A stretch of 10,221 bases of DNA from an uncultured Actinomyces sp. (lineage in GTDB: Bacteria > Actinomycetota > Actinomycetes > Actinomycetales > Actinomycetaceae), in NCBI GenBank assembly GCA_938028585.1, contig CALIZH010000061.1, positions 1 to 10,221 on the forward strand. Direction: 5' to 3'. Position 1 is the stretch's first letter, and the number at the start of each line of letters is the position of its first letter. This document shows, one piece after another, positions 1 through 6,626 of the stretch. A program made the position numbers and the translations under genes. The notes under the pieces were generated by a model that saw nothing but the letters and a program-made list of their open reading frames with translations, had not been told where the DNA came from and searched no databases.

Positions 1-64
1 AATCCACGGCTGGTTTCTGTAGGGATTAAGGACAAGCTGTGTGTGGCCTGTGGAGGTTCGGCGT

Positions 65-100
65 AAAAAGTGATCCCGCGGAAGTTCATTCCGCGGGATC
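65..100 (-). terminator. Rho-independent terminator of the surface-protein gene
   Basis: A perfect 12-bp inverted repeat (GATCCCGCGGAA at 72-83 and TTCCGCGGGATC at 89-100) encloses a 5-base loop. Read on the minus strand, the stem is followed after two bases by five T residues (65-69). It lies about 20 bases past the TAG of the minus-strand surface-protein gene, so it should end that transcript. On the plus strand the stem is not followed by a T tract, so termination in that direction is less certain. The 64 bases left of it show nothing I can assign with confidence. Confidence 0.88.
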
Positions 101-120
101 AAAGTGGTTAATGAGCAATG

Positions 121-1980
121 CTATGCGCGCGAACGGCGACGGAGCATCATTCCTGCCGCCCCTGCTGCTGCAGCGCCAACAAGGAAGAGCGCGCCTGCGG
201 CACCGGTCTTTGCCAATTGAGGCCCAAAAGTCGGGGTTGAAGGAGTTGGCGTGGGAGCCGGTGGGGTGGGTTGTGGATCGGCCTTAAAGGTGAAGCGCGT
301 GACGTAAGGGTGTGACTCGCTGCTTGTGTATTTCAAAGAATGCTCCATGAGCGGTGCCTCGGCCCAACCAGCCGAGGGGCCGGTCATGGGGAAAGTCCAT
401 GCGGTGCTATATGCAGTGGTTGGAGGGCATTCCGGTGCGGGCGGATCAAACACTGTTCCTTGGACGGGAAGCGGCTCTGCAGGCTTGAGCTGGTCGTAGC
501 CGCCCATCGTTGGCGGGCAAGCAGGGGAGGGGGTGCCTGGGCGAACAATGACACCAAGCTGCTTTGCGATATCGACTGAGACCACCCCTTGAGTCTGATG
601 CTCAATTGTGTAATCGGTGTCAGGCTTCGCCGAATCGGCAAATGCAATCTTCTTGATCGTGATGACAGCCTCACCTTGAAGCTTTGACATCGCGGCCTTC
701 AGAGCCTCGATGGTTGTAATGGCCTCGGGATCATTGACGTCGACTGTCACACGTGCCGTCTGGCCGTCAATGGCCACGGTCTTTGCCGTGAAGCCTTCGG
801 GAATGCCGCTGATGGAGATGGCAGAAGGATCAGCAAATTTCAGCTGCTCAGGAAGAGTGATTTGCGTAGTGAAGCCCAGATGCGCGTTCTTCAGCACCAT
901 CTCATCGAAAGCCGCGGGAGATTCCTCGTACTTTTGCAGGAGGGTTGCAATACGCCCTCCCTGAAGATTGTTCAGGTGGATGACATTTTCGATGGTCAGA
1001 AGAGATTGCTTATTCTCAGCCTGGATCGTTTCCTTCTGTGCTGGTGCAGCGTCATCAGCACTGGTCTTGAAGTCGGTATCAACCGTTGGATCATCGCCGT
1101 TGACCGGAAGGTCACCGAAAACCTTCTTGTGCTTGTAGTAACCAGTCATGCGGTCTGTCGACAGCTCTGAGGAAACAAACTCGTAGTCGGGGATCCCGGC
1201 AGCCTGGAAGAAATTCGGACCAGTCTGAGGGGCCTTAAGGTCAGCTCCGGTCTCTGCGTCCACCCAACGTGTCGTCCGCTGTGGCGCGTTCGAGAAGCAG
1301 TCCGTGGGCGTGGATGCAATTGGATTTGATGCGACTGCAGAAGTGAAGACTTTGCTGGGGGTATCACCACCCGTATAGAACTTCACAGTTGCGGTGCTGG
1401 TGACTTGCTCTTGAGCGATCCGTGCCGCATCTGCTGCATTATTTGCGCCGACTGCATAGGGGATCTTGATCGTGATGGTATGTCCAAGAGGATTGCTCTT
1501 CTCGGATGAATAGGTGGTGTAAAGCCCTTGCCAATCAGTCTGCGTCAAATGAAGATTGACCTTCATTTCGGTTCTCTCTGAATTGGGGGAAAACCACCAG
1601 TTCGAAATAAGAGAAGAAGAATTCGTGACGGTTCCAGGACCAACCTGTGTTCCCTGAGGAACAGAAACCGTGAAGGTGATGTCGGGGTTCTGAGCCCCCG
1701 CTGCGTGCGGGCTCTGTCCTGCTGCGGCTGCGGCCTGCATCTCGTCCTGGAAATTGGCAAGGAGAGTGACAACGGGAATCGTCAGGTTTACGGTTCCGTG
1801 GTAGGTCGCAATGACAGGATCGGTGTTGCAGACAGTGACTGCGTCAGCCGTGACGTTTTGAGAGATCGAGAACGCTTGATCCTGGGCGTGCGCGTCGCGT
1901 GGACCCACGAGCGCCGTGCCACCGGTTATTAAAGCCGCAATAGCAGCCGTGGCTAACACAGCATTTCGAGTTCGTATCAT
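121..1980 (-). CDS. Secreted LAXTG-anchored surface protein with MucBP-like segment, possible adhesin
   Basis: This 619-residue protein is exported and probably fixed to the cell wall. Residues 1-32 form a signal peptide: charged MIRTR, an Ala-rich core, and a likely cut after A-H-A. Residues 570-588 are a Pro/Thr-rich stalk. LAKTG at 589-593 is followed by a hydrophobic segment (594-612) and the tail RRRSRA, a complete sorting signal. LAXTG is the motif known for class E sortases of actinobacteria. Residues about 235-286 (WVDAETGADL, then G-Y-Y-K) resemble a MucBP domain. Residues about 100-180 and 369-451 look like two diverged copies of one beta-rich unit. Only four cysteines occur (51, 228, 488, 518), possibly disulfide-forming; the last two lie in PACPPT and PECPPT. 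The ATG at 1978-1980 is preceded by AAGGTAGAAGG and begins the signal peptide. The gene has its own terminator and is probably monocistronic. The ligand is unknown; adhesion is inferred from architecture only. Confidence 0.88.
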   Translation of the reverse strand: MIRTRNAVLATAAIAALITGGTALVGPRDAHAQDQAFSISQNVTADAVTVCNTDPVIATYHGTVNLTIPVVTLLANFQDEMQAAAAAGQSPHAAGAQNPDITFTVSVPQGTQVGPGTVTNSSSLISNWWFSPNSERTEMKVNLHLTQTDWQGLYTTYSSEKSNPLGHTITIKIPYAVGANNAADAARIAQEQVTSTATVKFYTGGDTPSKVFTSAVASNPIASTPTDCFSNAPQRTTRWVDAETGADLKAPQTGPNFFQAAGIPDYEFVSSELSTDRMTGYYKHKKVFGDLPVNGDDPTVDTDFKTSADDAAPAQKETIQAENKQSLLTIENVIHLNNLQGGRIATLLQKYEESPAAFDEMVLKNAHLGFTTQITLPEQLKFADPSAISISGIPEGFTAKTVAIDGQTARVTVDVNDPEAITTIEALKAAMSKLQGEAVITIKKIAFADSAKPDTDYTIEHQTQGVVSVDIAKQLGVIVRPGTPSPACPPTMGGYDQLKPAEPLPVQGTVFDPPAPECPPTTAYSTAWTFPMTGPSAGWAEAPLMEHSLKYTSSESHPYVTRFTFKADPQPTPPAPTPTPSTPTFGPQLAKTGAAGALFLVGAAAAGAAGMMLRRRSRA

Positions 1981-2059
1981 CCTTCTACCTTGTCGTTATC
2001 TCAGGAAGTGCTCTTGTGCGAGATGGGGTCTCAATGGATTCAAAAACGTATCTATTTTG

Positions 2060-2088
2060 AGTCTAGTTACGCAGTGAACTTTAAACAA
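2060..2088 (-). promoter_or_regulatory. Candidate sigma-70-type promoter of the surface-protein gene
   Basis: On the minus strand TTGTTT (2083-2088) and TAGACT (2060-2065) are separated by exactly 17 bases, about 80 bases ahead of the ATG at 1980. The fit to TTGACA/TATAAT is only moderate. The position in the 146-base gap after rlmC, and the lack of a clear terminator in that gap, leave open that some transcription also comes through from rlmC. Confidence 0.35.
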
Positions 2089-2126
2089 GAATCCAGCGTA
2101 TGTGAAGGTGTCGAAGAAGTGAAGAA

Positions 2127-3281
2127 CTATGCGACTTTCGTGAGTAAAACCGCGCATTCCATATGATTCGTATGGGGGAACATATCGAACAGACGCGCTT
2201 CCGTGAGTCGGTAGGAATTCATGAGTCGAAGGTCGCTGACCAGCGATTTTGGATAGCACGATGAATAAATCACCGTGGGAATGTTGCTCTGATTAATCCA
2301 CTGAGCAAGCTCTGTTCCAATTCCGCGCCGCGGTGGGTTGACGACGATGGCCTCGGGGTAATGAACCCGATCCTGTGCGAAAGCCCACTCTTGCGCATCG
2401 CTGGCCACTAGGCTCACGCGCTCACTCACCCCGAGCTCTTCAGAGGTTTCACGGGCGGAGGCAATGGCCTCGGATGAAATCTCGACACCACTGACGCATT
2501 CAACCCCGCCAAGTGCCGCGTGCAGAGCAAAACCTCCGACTCCGCAGTAGAGATCCCAGAGGGAAGATGCTCCGCTTTGTTGTGCCCAGCGCGCGACCTG
2601 GCGATAGAGCTGCGAGGCCACTCCCGTGTTGGTTTGCGAAAACGAGCGCGGACCCAGGTGAAGTTCAACATCGCCAACAAGCATGGGCAGTGTTTGCTGT
2701 TCAGAAATGACGATTTCTTCATCGCCTTCAACCAGTGCGGCGTGTGCAGGCAGGATGTTAACGGTGACGACCTGGGCCACGGGAATGAGCGAGTACAGCA
2801 GCGAAAGTTTTGAACGCAGCAGGGCTAGGTCGCGCTTTGAGCGCATGACGAAGCGGATCATCAGTGCGTCATCAGTTCCCTGCGTGACCAGGATGTGCTT
2901 GAGTTCGCCACGCCTGCGCGCAATATCGTAGGGCTCCAAGTGGAGCTCGCGAATGAATGCTTTCAGTGGTTCGATCGTCGAGGCGATGACCTCGGTGTGC
3001 GCAATGCAGTGGGGGAGATCTACTCCTGCGTAGTTGGGCGCGCTTCCTGTGATCCCCAAAGTTGGGTGATCGGTGCTTCCTCCGACCGCAAATTTTGCTT
3101 TGCTGCGGTAGTGCTCAGGCAGTGAGGCAGCGGCGGGCAGCCATTTCATTTCCGAGGCCTGGGGCAGAGTTGCCAGTAGTTCGCAGGCTTCTTTTTGGCG
3201 CTGAGCAAGCTGGATGTCATAGGGAGTGGGCATGAGGGGGCACGAATGGCATTCCCCGCTTGTTAAATGTACGCACTCCAT
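2127..3281 (-). CDS. rlmC: 23S rRNA (uracil-C5)-methyltransferase RlmC (RumB)
   Basis: This SAM-dependent enzyme makes 5-methyluridine in 23S rRNA (U747 in E. coli numbering). The 384-residue product matches the family length (E. coli 375) and aligns from end to end. It has four Fe-S cysteines, C3, C11, C14 and C92, in the spacing of E. coli RumB. The SAM loop DLYCGVGG lies at 243-250 and NPPRRG at 315-320. The catalytic cysteine is C342 in YSSC, and the C-terminal signature DMFPHT is at 366-371. The start is set at the ATG (3279-3281) because MECVHLTSGECHSC is the family N-terminus. An upstream in-frame ATG at 3497 would add 72 unrelated residues and overlap the divergent S4 gene. The ribosome binding site is weak. 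It is divergent from the S4-domain gene, with 102 bases between them. RlmD and TrmA paralogues are less likely given the cysteine spacing and short N-terminus (no TRAM domain). Confidence 0.92.
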   Translation of the reverse strand: MECVHLTSGECHSCPLMPTPYDIQLAQRQKEACELLATLPQASEMKWLPAAASLPEHYRSKAKFAVGGSTDHPTLGITGSAPNYAGVDLPHCIAHTEVIASTIEPLKAFIRELHLEPYDIARRRGELKHILVTQGTDDALMIRFVMRSKRDLALLRSKLSLLYSLIPVAQVVTVNILPAHAALVEGDEEIVISEQQTLPMLVGDVELHLGPRSFSQTNTGVASQLYRQVARWAQQSGASSLWDLYCGVGGFALHAALGGVECVSGVEISSEAIASARETSEELGVSERVSLVASDAQEWAFAQDRVHYPEAIVVNPPRRGIGTELAQWINQSNIPTVIYSSCYPKSLVSDLRLMNSYRLTEARLFDMFPHTNHMECAVLLTKVA

Positions 3282-3371
3282 CGCTTCATCTTGGCATCTT
3301 GGAAGTGTCTTCGCCACAACGAGAAGGTCTGTTGAGTGCAAGTGGAGGAATGCGTTCGGCGCTGGTGGCGT

Positions 3372-3377
3372 TAAGAT
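3372..3377 (+). promoter_or_regulatory. Candidate -10 element (TAAGAT) giving a leaderless S4-domain mRNA
   Basis: TAAGAT ends six bases before the ATG at 3384, so a transcript from it would begin at or next to the start codon. No Shine-Dalgarno is visible ahead of that ATG, which fits a leaderless message, a common arrangement in actinobacteria. I see no convincing -35 hexamer at the usual distance, so the call is tentative. Confidence 0.35.
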
Positions 3378-3383
3378 TTCGCC

Positions 3384-3839
3384 ATGACCGAGAACCCGAC
3401 TAATCGCGTGTCCCAAGAACCGACCGAGGTTCCAGCGGGAGCGCTCGCGGCGGGTGAAACCATGCGTATCGATACATGGCTGTGGGCAACCCGCCACGTG
3501 AAGTCACGTTCGCAGGCAACCTCAGCTGCTCGTGCTGGTCACGTGAAGATTAATGGTGAATCGGTCAAAGCCGCGCAGAAAGTGCGTGTGGGCGATGAAG
3601 TTCGTCTGCGAGTGGAGGGCTTTGACCGTGTTCTTATCGTTCGCAAGCTCCTTGCGAAACGACTGGGTTATCCCTTCGCGAAACTGTGCTACGAAGATCT
3701 CAGTGAGCCGAGGCCTCGGCTGGGTGTTGCTTTTGCCCAGCGTGAACGCGGTAGTGGGCGCCCGACGAAGAAAGAGCGTCGGGATATGGAGAAATTCCGT
3801 GGAATGAATTCCGACTTTTCCGCTGATTTTCAATGGTAA
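3384..3839 (+). CDS. S4-domain RNA-binding protein, Hsp15 (HslR) type
   Basis: This is a 151-residue basic protein. Residues 27-75 (MRIDTWLWATRHVKSRSQA, then GHVKINGESVKAA and VRVGDEV) form a clear S4 RNA-binding domain. The C-terminal GRPTKKERRD-MEKFRG (125-140) is typical of Hsp15/HslR-like proteins. In E. coli, Hsp15 is a heat-shock protein that binds free 50S subunits carrying stalled peptidyl-tRNA; a similar rescue role here is by family analogy. The first 26 residues (MTENPTNRVSQEP...) are a low-complexity extension. If the ATG at 3462 were the true start, the protein would begin directly at MRIDTWLW. I keep 3384 because of the -10-like TAAGAT just upstream, but neither start has a strong ribosome binding site. 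The gene lies upstream of dnaK in the same direction with no clear terminator between, so read-through into dnaK is possible. The HAIR operators lie after it. Confidence 0.85.
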   Translation: MTENPTNRVSQEPTEVPAGALAAGETMRIDTWLWATRHVKSRSQATSAARAGHVKINGESVKAAQKVRVGDEVRLRVEGFDRVLIVRKLLAKRLGYPFAKLCYEDLSEPRPRLGVAFAQRERGSGRPTKKERRDMEKFRGMNSDFSADFQW

Positions 3840-3878
3840 TCGGCCAGATTGTCGATTCTTAGAAAGTAATTTTAGAAA

Positions 3879-3907
3879 TTGGGGAATAAAACCCTCCGAA
3901 ATAAGTT
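3879..3907 (+). promoter_or_regulatory. Candidate upstream dnaK promoter (P1), sigma-70 or ECF type
   Basis: Two readings share these bases. One is a weak housekeeping promoter, TTGGGG (3879-3884), 17 bases, then TAAGTT (3902-3907). The other is an ECF stress-sigma promoter of the SigH/SigR type, GGAAT (3883-3887), 17 bases, then GTT (3905-3907); the family usually has about 18-19 bases in between. Either would have its -10 covered by the first HAIR site (3905-3925). Confidence 0.38.
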
Positions 3908-3925
3908 GAGTATGTCAGACTCAAG
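3905..3925 (+). promoter_or_regulatory. HAIR operator 1 (HspR binding site, one mismatch)
   Basis: GTTGAGT (3905-3911), seven bases, ACTCAAG (3919-3925) matches the HspR-associated inverted repeat CTTGAGT-N7-ACTCAAG except for G in place of C at the first base. It is centred 62 bp upstream of HAIR 2, close to six helical turns, so two HspR dimers would lie on nearly the same DNA face. It overlaps the -10 of candidate promoter P1. Confidence 0.85.
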
Positions 3926-3939
3926 TTTTGATGTAGGGC

Positions 3940-3968
3940 TTGCGAGCCTGGTAGCTGATCCGTAAACT
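3940..3968 (+). promoter_or_regulatory. Candidate main dnaK promoter (P2)
   Basis: TTGCGA (3940-3945), a 17-base spacer, and TAAACT (3963-3968) form a plausible housekeeping promoter. The last two bases of the -10 are the first two of the perfect HAIR 2 site, so HspR bound there would block RNA polymerase. Transcription would begin near 3975, leaving a leader of about 115 bases before the dnaK ATG at 4091. Confidence 0.6.
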
Positions 3969-3987
3969 TGAGTGCAACAGACTCAAG
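3967..3987 (+). promoter_or_regulatory. HAIR operator 2 (perfect HspR binding site)
   Basis: CTTGAGT (3967-3973), spacer GCAACAG, ACTCAAG (3981-3987) is an exact match to the HAIR consensus. It overlaps the -10 and start region of P2. The operon it precedes encodes HspR itself, so this site predicts autoregulation. Confidence 0.94.
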
Positions 3988-4016
3988 GTGGTCTGAAGGT
4001 CGAAACCTCGGCCACC
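3987..4016 (+). other. Possible hairpin in the dnaK mRNA leader
   Basis: GGTGG (3987-3991) can pair with CCACC (4012-4016), and inside it AGGT-CGAA-ACCT (3997-4008) forms a short inner stem with a CGAA tetraloop. It would lie near the 5' end of a transcript from P2. No T tract follows, so it is not a terminator. A role in mRNA stability is a guess, and I see no sign that it hides the ribosome binding site at 4078-4083. Confidence 0.3.
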
Positions 4017-4090
4017 ACAACAGAAGACGTACAAAGCGCGGCATCGCCTCGGCGACAATTTCCACCACGCTTTGATGAAAGGAAAAACTT

Positions 4091-5947
4091 ATGGGACGCG
4101 CAGTAGGTATTGACCTCGGCACCACGAACTCCGCAATCGCAGTACTTGAAGGCGGAGAACCCACAATCATTGCAAACGCAGAAGGCATGCGTACGACCCC
4201 CTCGGTCGTTGCTTTCTCCAAGACCGGCGAGGTCCTGGTTGGCGAGATCGCCAAGCGTCAGGCGGTCACGAATGTAGATCGCACCATCTCTTCGGTCAAG
4301 CGCCACATGGGCACTGACTGGACCGTCAACATCGACGACAAGAAGTACACCGCACAGGAGATCTCCGCACGAATCCTCTCCAAGCTCAAGAGGGACGCGG
4401 AAGAGTACCTCGGTGAACCCGTTACCGACGCGGTCATCACCGTTCCTGCGTACTTCAATGACGCAGAGCGTCAGGCAACCAAGGATGCCGGCCAGATCGC
4501 TGGCCTGAACGTCCTGCGTATCATCAACGAGCCGACCGCTGCGGCACTGGCCTACGGCCTCGAAAAGGGCAAGGAAGACGAGCTCATTCTGGTCTTCGAC
4601 CTCGGTGGCGGCACCTTCGACGTCTCCCTGCTGGAAATCGGCAAGGATGACGACGGCTTCTCCACCATTCAGGTCCGCGCAACCGCAGGCGACAACCGCC
4701 TGGGTGGCGATGACTGGGATCAGCGCATCGTTGACTGGCTGATCGAGCAGGTGAAGGCTAAGAGCGGTGCAGATCTGTCCAAGGACTCGGTCGCACTTCA
4801 GCGTCTGCGCGCAGCAGCCGAGCAGGCAAAGAAGGAACTGTCCAGCGCGATGAGCACAAACATCTCGCTGCAGTACCTCTCGGTCACTGCTGATGGCCCC
4901 GTCCACTTGGACGAGACCCTCACCCGCGCAAAGTTCGAGGAAATGACCTCGGATCTGCTCGAGCGCACGAAGGCCCCCTTCGAGAAGGTCATCAAGGATG
5001 CCGGCGTCTCCGTCAGCGAGATCGACCACGTCGTCCTGGTTGGTGGCTCCACTCGTATGCCTGCCGTCGCCGAGCTCGTAAAGAAGCTCACCGGTGGCCG
5101 CGAGCCCAACAAGGGCGTGAACCCCGATGAGGTCGTCGCAGTTGGCGCAGCGCTGCAGGCCGGCGTCATCCAGGGTGACCGTAAGGACGTTCTGCTGATC
5201 GACGTGACTCCTCTGTCCCTGGGCATTGAGACCATGGGTGGCGTCATGGACAAGGTCATCGAGCGCAACACCGCAATCCCGACCAAGGCATCGCGCGTCT
5301 ACTCGACCGCTGCCGACGGCCAGACCTCGGTTCTGGTCCAGGTCTTCCAGGGCGAGCGTCAGTTCACCGCTGACAACAAGCTGCTCGGTAACTTCGAGCT
5401 CTCCGGAATCGCTCCCGCACCGCGTGGCGTTCCCCAGATCGAAGTGACCTTCGATATCGACGCGAACGGTATTGTTCACGTCTCCGCGAAGGATCTTGGA
5501 ACCGGCAAGGAAACCTCGGTGACCATCACCGGCGGTAGCGCCTTGAGCAAGGAAGAGATCGATCGCATGGTCAACGAGGCCGCGCAGCACGAAGAGGACG
5601 ATAAGAAGCGCCGCGAGGAGCTTGAGATTCGTAACTCCGCAGAGCAGCTGGTCTACACCATCGAGAAGACCCTGAAGGAAGACGCCGACAAGGTCTCCGA
5701 AGCGACCCGCCAGGAAGTCCAGGGTGACCTTGACGCCGTGAAGGAAGCCCTCAAGGGCAGCGACATCGAGGCTGTGAAGAGCTCCGTTGAGAAGCTCAAC
5801 CAGTCCGCGATGAAGATCGGCCAGGAGGTCTACCAGAACGCTCAGGCTGCTCAGGCTGCCGCTGAGGCAGGTGCTTCGCAGGAGTCCTCCTCTTCCTCCG
5901 ATGACGACGTCATCGACGCCGAAGTTGTGGATGAGGACGACAAGTGA
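4091..5947 (+). CDS. dnaK: Molecular chaperone DnaK (Hsp70)
   Basis: DnaK is an ATP-driven cytoplasmic chaperone that binds exposed hydrophobic segments and cycles with DnaJ and GrpE. The 618-residue protein is complete. The nucleotide-binding domain has GIDLGTTNS (6-14), DLGGGTFDVS (170-179) and VGGSTRMPAV (317-326), with T198 in the position of the E. coli autophosphorylation threonine. The interdomain linker VLLIDVTPL is at 367-375. The beta substrate-binding domain covers about 377-480 and the helical lid about 485-590. A Gln/Ala/Ser tail ends in EVVDEDDK. It is shorter than the E. coli protein (638), as is usual for Gram-positive DnaK. The ATG has a good ribosome binding site, AAAGGA (4078-4083), seven bases upstream. 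It is first in the operon, under HAIR control. In characterised actinobacteria, DnaK also acts as co-repressor with HspR; that is family knowledge. Confidence 0.99.
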   Translation: MGRAVGIDLGTTNSAIAVLEGGEPTIIANAEGMRTTPSVVAFSKTGEVLVGEIAKRQAVTNVDRTISSVKRHMGTDWTVNIDDKKYTAQEISARILSKLKRDAEEYLGEPVTDAVITVPAYFNDAERQATKDAGQIAGLNVLRIINEPTAAALAYGLEKGKEDELILVFDLGGGTFDVSLLEIGKDDDGFSTIQVRATAGDNRLGGDDWDQRIVDWLIEQVKAKSGADLSKDSVALQRLRAAAEQAKKELSSAMSTNISLQYLSVTADGPVHLDETLTRAKFEEMTSDLLERTKAPFEKVIKDAGVSVSEIDHVVLVGGSTRMPAVAELVKKLTGGREPNKGVNPDEVVAVGAALQAGVIQGDRKDVLLIDVTPLSLGIETMGGVMDKVIERNTAIPTKASRVYSTAADGQTSVLVQVFQGERQFTADNKLLGNFELSGIAPAPRGVPQIEVTFDIDANGIVHVSAKDLGTGKETSVTITGGSALSKEEIDRMVNEAAQHEEDDKKRREELEIRNSAEQLVYTIEKTLKEDADKVSEATRQEVQGDLDAVKEALKGSDIEAVKSSVEKLNQSAMKIGQEVYQNAQAAQAAAEAGASQESSSSSDDDVIDAEVVDEDDK

Positions 5948-6597
5948 GCATCGAGCCCACGAATACTTCCGACGACGCCCAGGATCCGGTGGTTGGCTCT
6001 CAGCCGGCCACCCCGGGCGACGCCCAGCCCCACGCTCAAGAGGGTGCAGCTGCAGGTGCGGCCGCGGCCTCGGCAAGCGCTCAGGGCGAGGAAATGGGCG
6101 AGGTCGACATGTCGGACTTCGAAGAGCAGCTGGAAGACAGTGAACTGTCCAAGGCTCTCGACCAAGTGGCGCAGGCGGAAGAAAAGCTCGCTCGCGCCCA
6201 CGCAGACCTGTACAACCTGAACCAGGAATATTCGAACTTCGTTCGCCGTTCCAAGGAATCCGTCGCCGGCCACGTCCAGTCCGGACGCGACCAGGTGCTG
6301 GAAGCCATGATCGGTGTCTTGGATGATATCGAGGCCGCGCGCAAGCACGGGGATCTGAGTGACGGTCCCTTTGCCTCGATCGCGAACAAGCTTGAAGACA
6401 CGCTTCGGACGCGCTTCGAGCTGGAACGTTTCGGAGATGAGGGGGACGATTTCGATCCCATGCTCCACGAGGCGCTCATGGCTCAGCCCAATCCCGACGT
6501 GGACCATCCGGTCTTGGGACAGGTCTTGCAATCTGGATATCGTCGCGGAGACACCATTATCCGCGCGGCGAAAGTCCTGGTGTACAACCCTGAATAA
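5944..6597 (+). CDS. grpE: Nucleotide exchange factor GrpE
   Basis: GrpE releases ADP from DnaK and resets the chaperone cycle. The 217-residue protein begins with about 55 acidic, Ala-rich and probably disordered residues. Then come a long helix (about 65-130, LSKALDQVAQAEEKLARAHADL, NLNQEYSNF) for dimer formation and a C-terminal beta wing. The wing holds FDPMLHEA (170-177) and GYRRGDTIIRAAKVLV (198-213), the GrpE signature. The GTG start at 5944 overlaps the dnaK stop in GTGA (5944-5947). GAGGA inside the dnaK 3' end (5933-5937) lies six bases upstream, so translation is likely coupled to dnaK. Forty-five bases separate it from dnaJ. Confidence 0.97.
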   Translation: MSIEPTNTSDDAQDPVVGSQPATPGDAQPHAQEGAAAGAAAASASAQGEEMGEVDMSDFEEQLEDSELSKALDQVAQAEEKLARAHADLYNLNQEYSNFVRRSKESVAGHVQSGRDQVLEAMIGVLDDIEAARKHGDLSDGPFASIANKLEDTLRTRFELERFGDEGDDFDPMLHEALMAQPNPDVDHPVLGQVLQSGYRRGDTIIRAAKVLVYNPE

Positions 6598-6626
6598 GGA
6601 ACATTCAACGAACTGCAGAGTCAAAA

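Noticed and set aside
1..66. Open plus-strand frame of 21 codons from the left edge to a TAA at 64-66, possibly the tail of an upstream gene convergent with the surface-protein gene
   Set aside because: Too short, with no recognisable sequence; chance open frames of this length are common. Sequence to the left would settle it.
2101..2126. GAAG-rich repeated bases just after the rlmC stop, considered as a terminator
   Set aside because: No stable inverted repeat or T tract could be built on the minus strand.
3331..3351. GTTGAGT at 3331-3337 in the rlmC/S4 gap, identical to the left arm of HAIR 1
   Set aside because: The right arm ACTCAAG is absent at the required spacing (3345-3351), so this is only a half-site.
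3282..3497. 72-residue N-terminal extension of RlmC from an ATG at 3497
   Set aside because: It would overlap the divergent S4 gene; the RumB N-terminus with the C3/C11/C14 spacing begins at 3281.
3983..6076. Long (697-codon) open frame on the minus strand opposite dnaK
   Set aside because: It mirrors the codon bias of dnaK, has no family similarity, and lies opposite an unmistakable gene.
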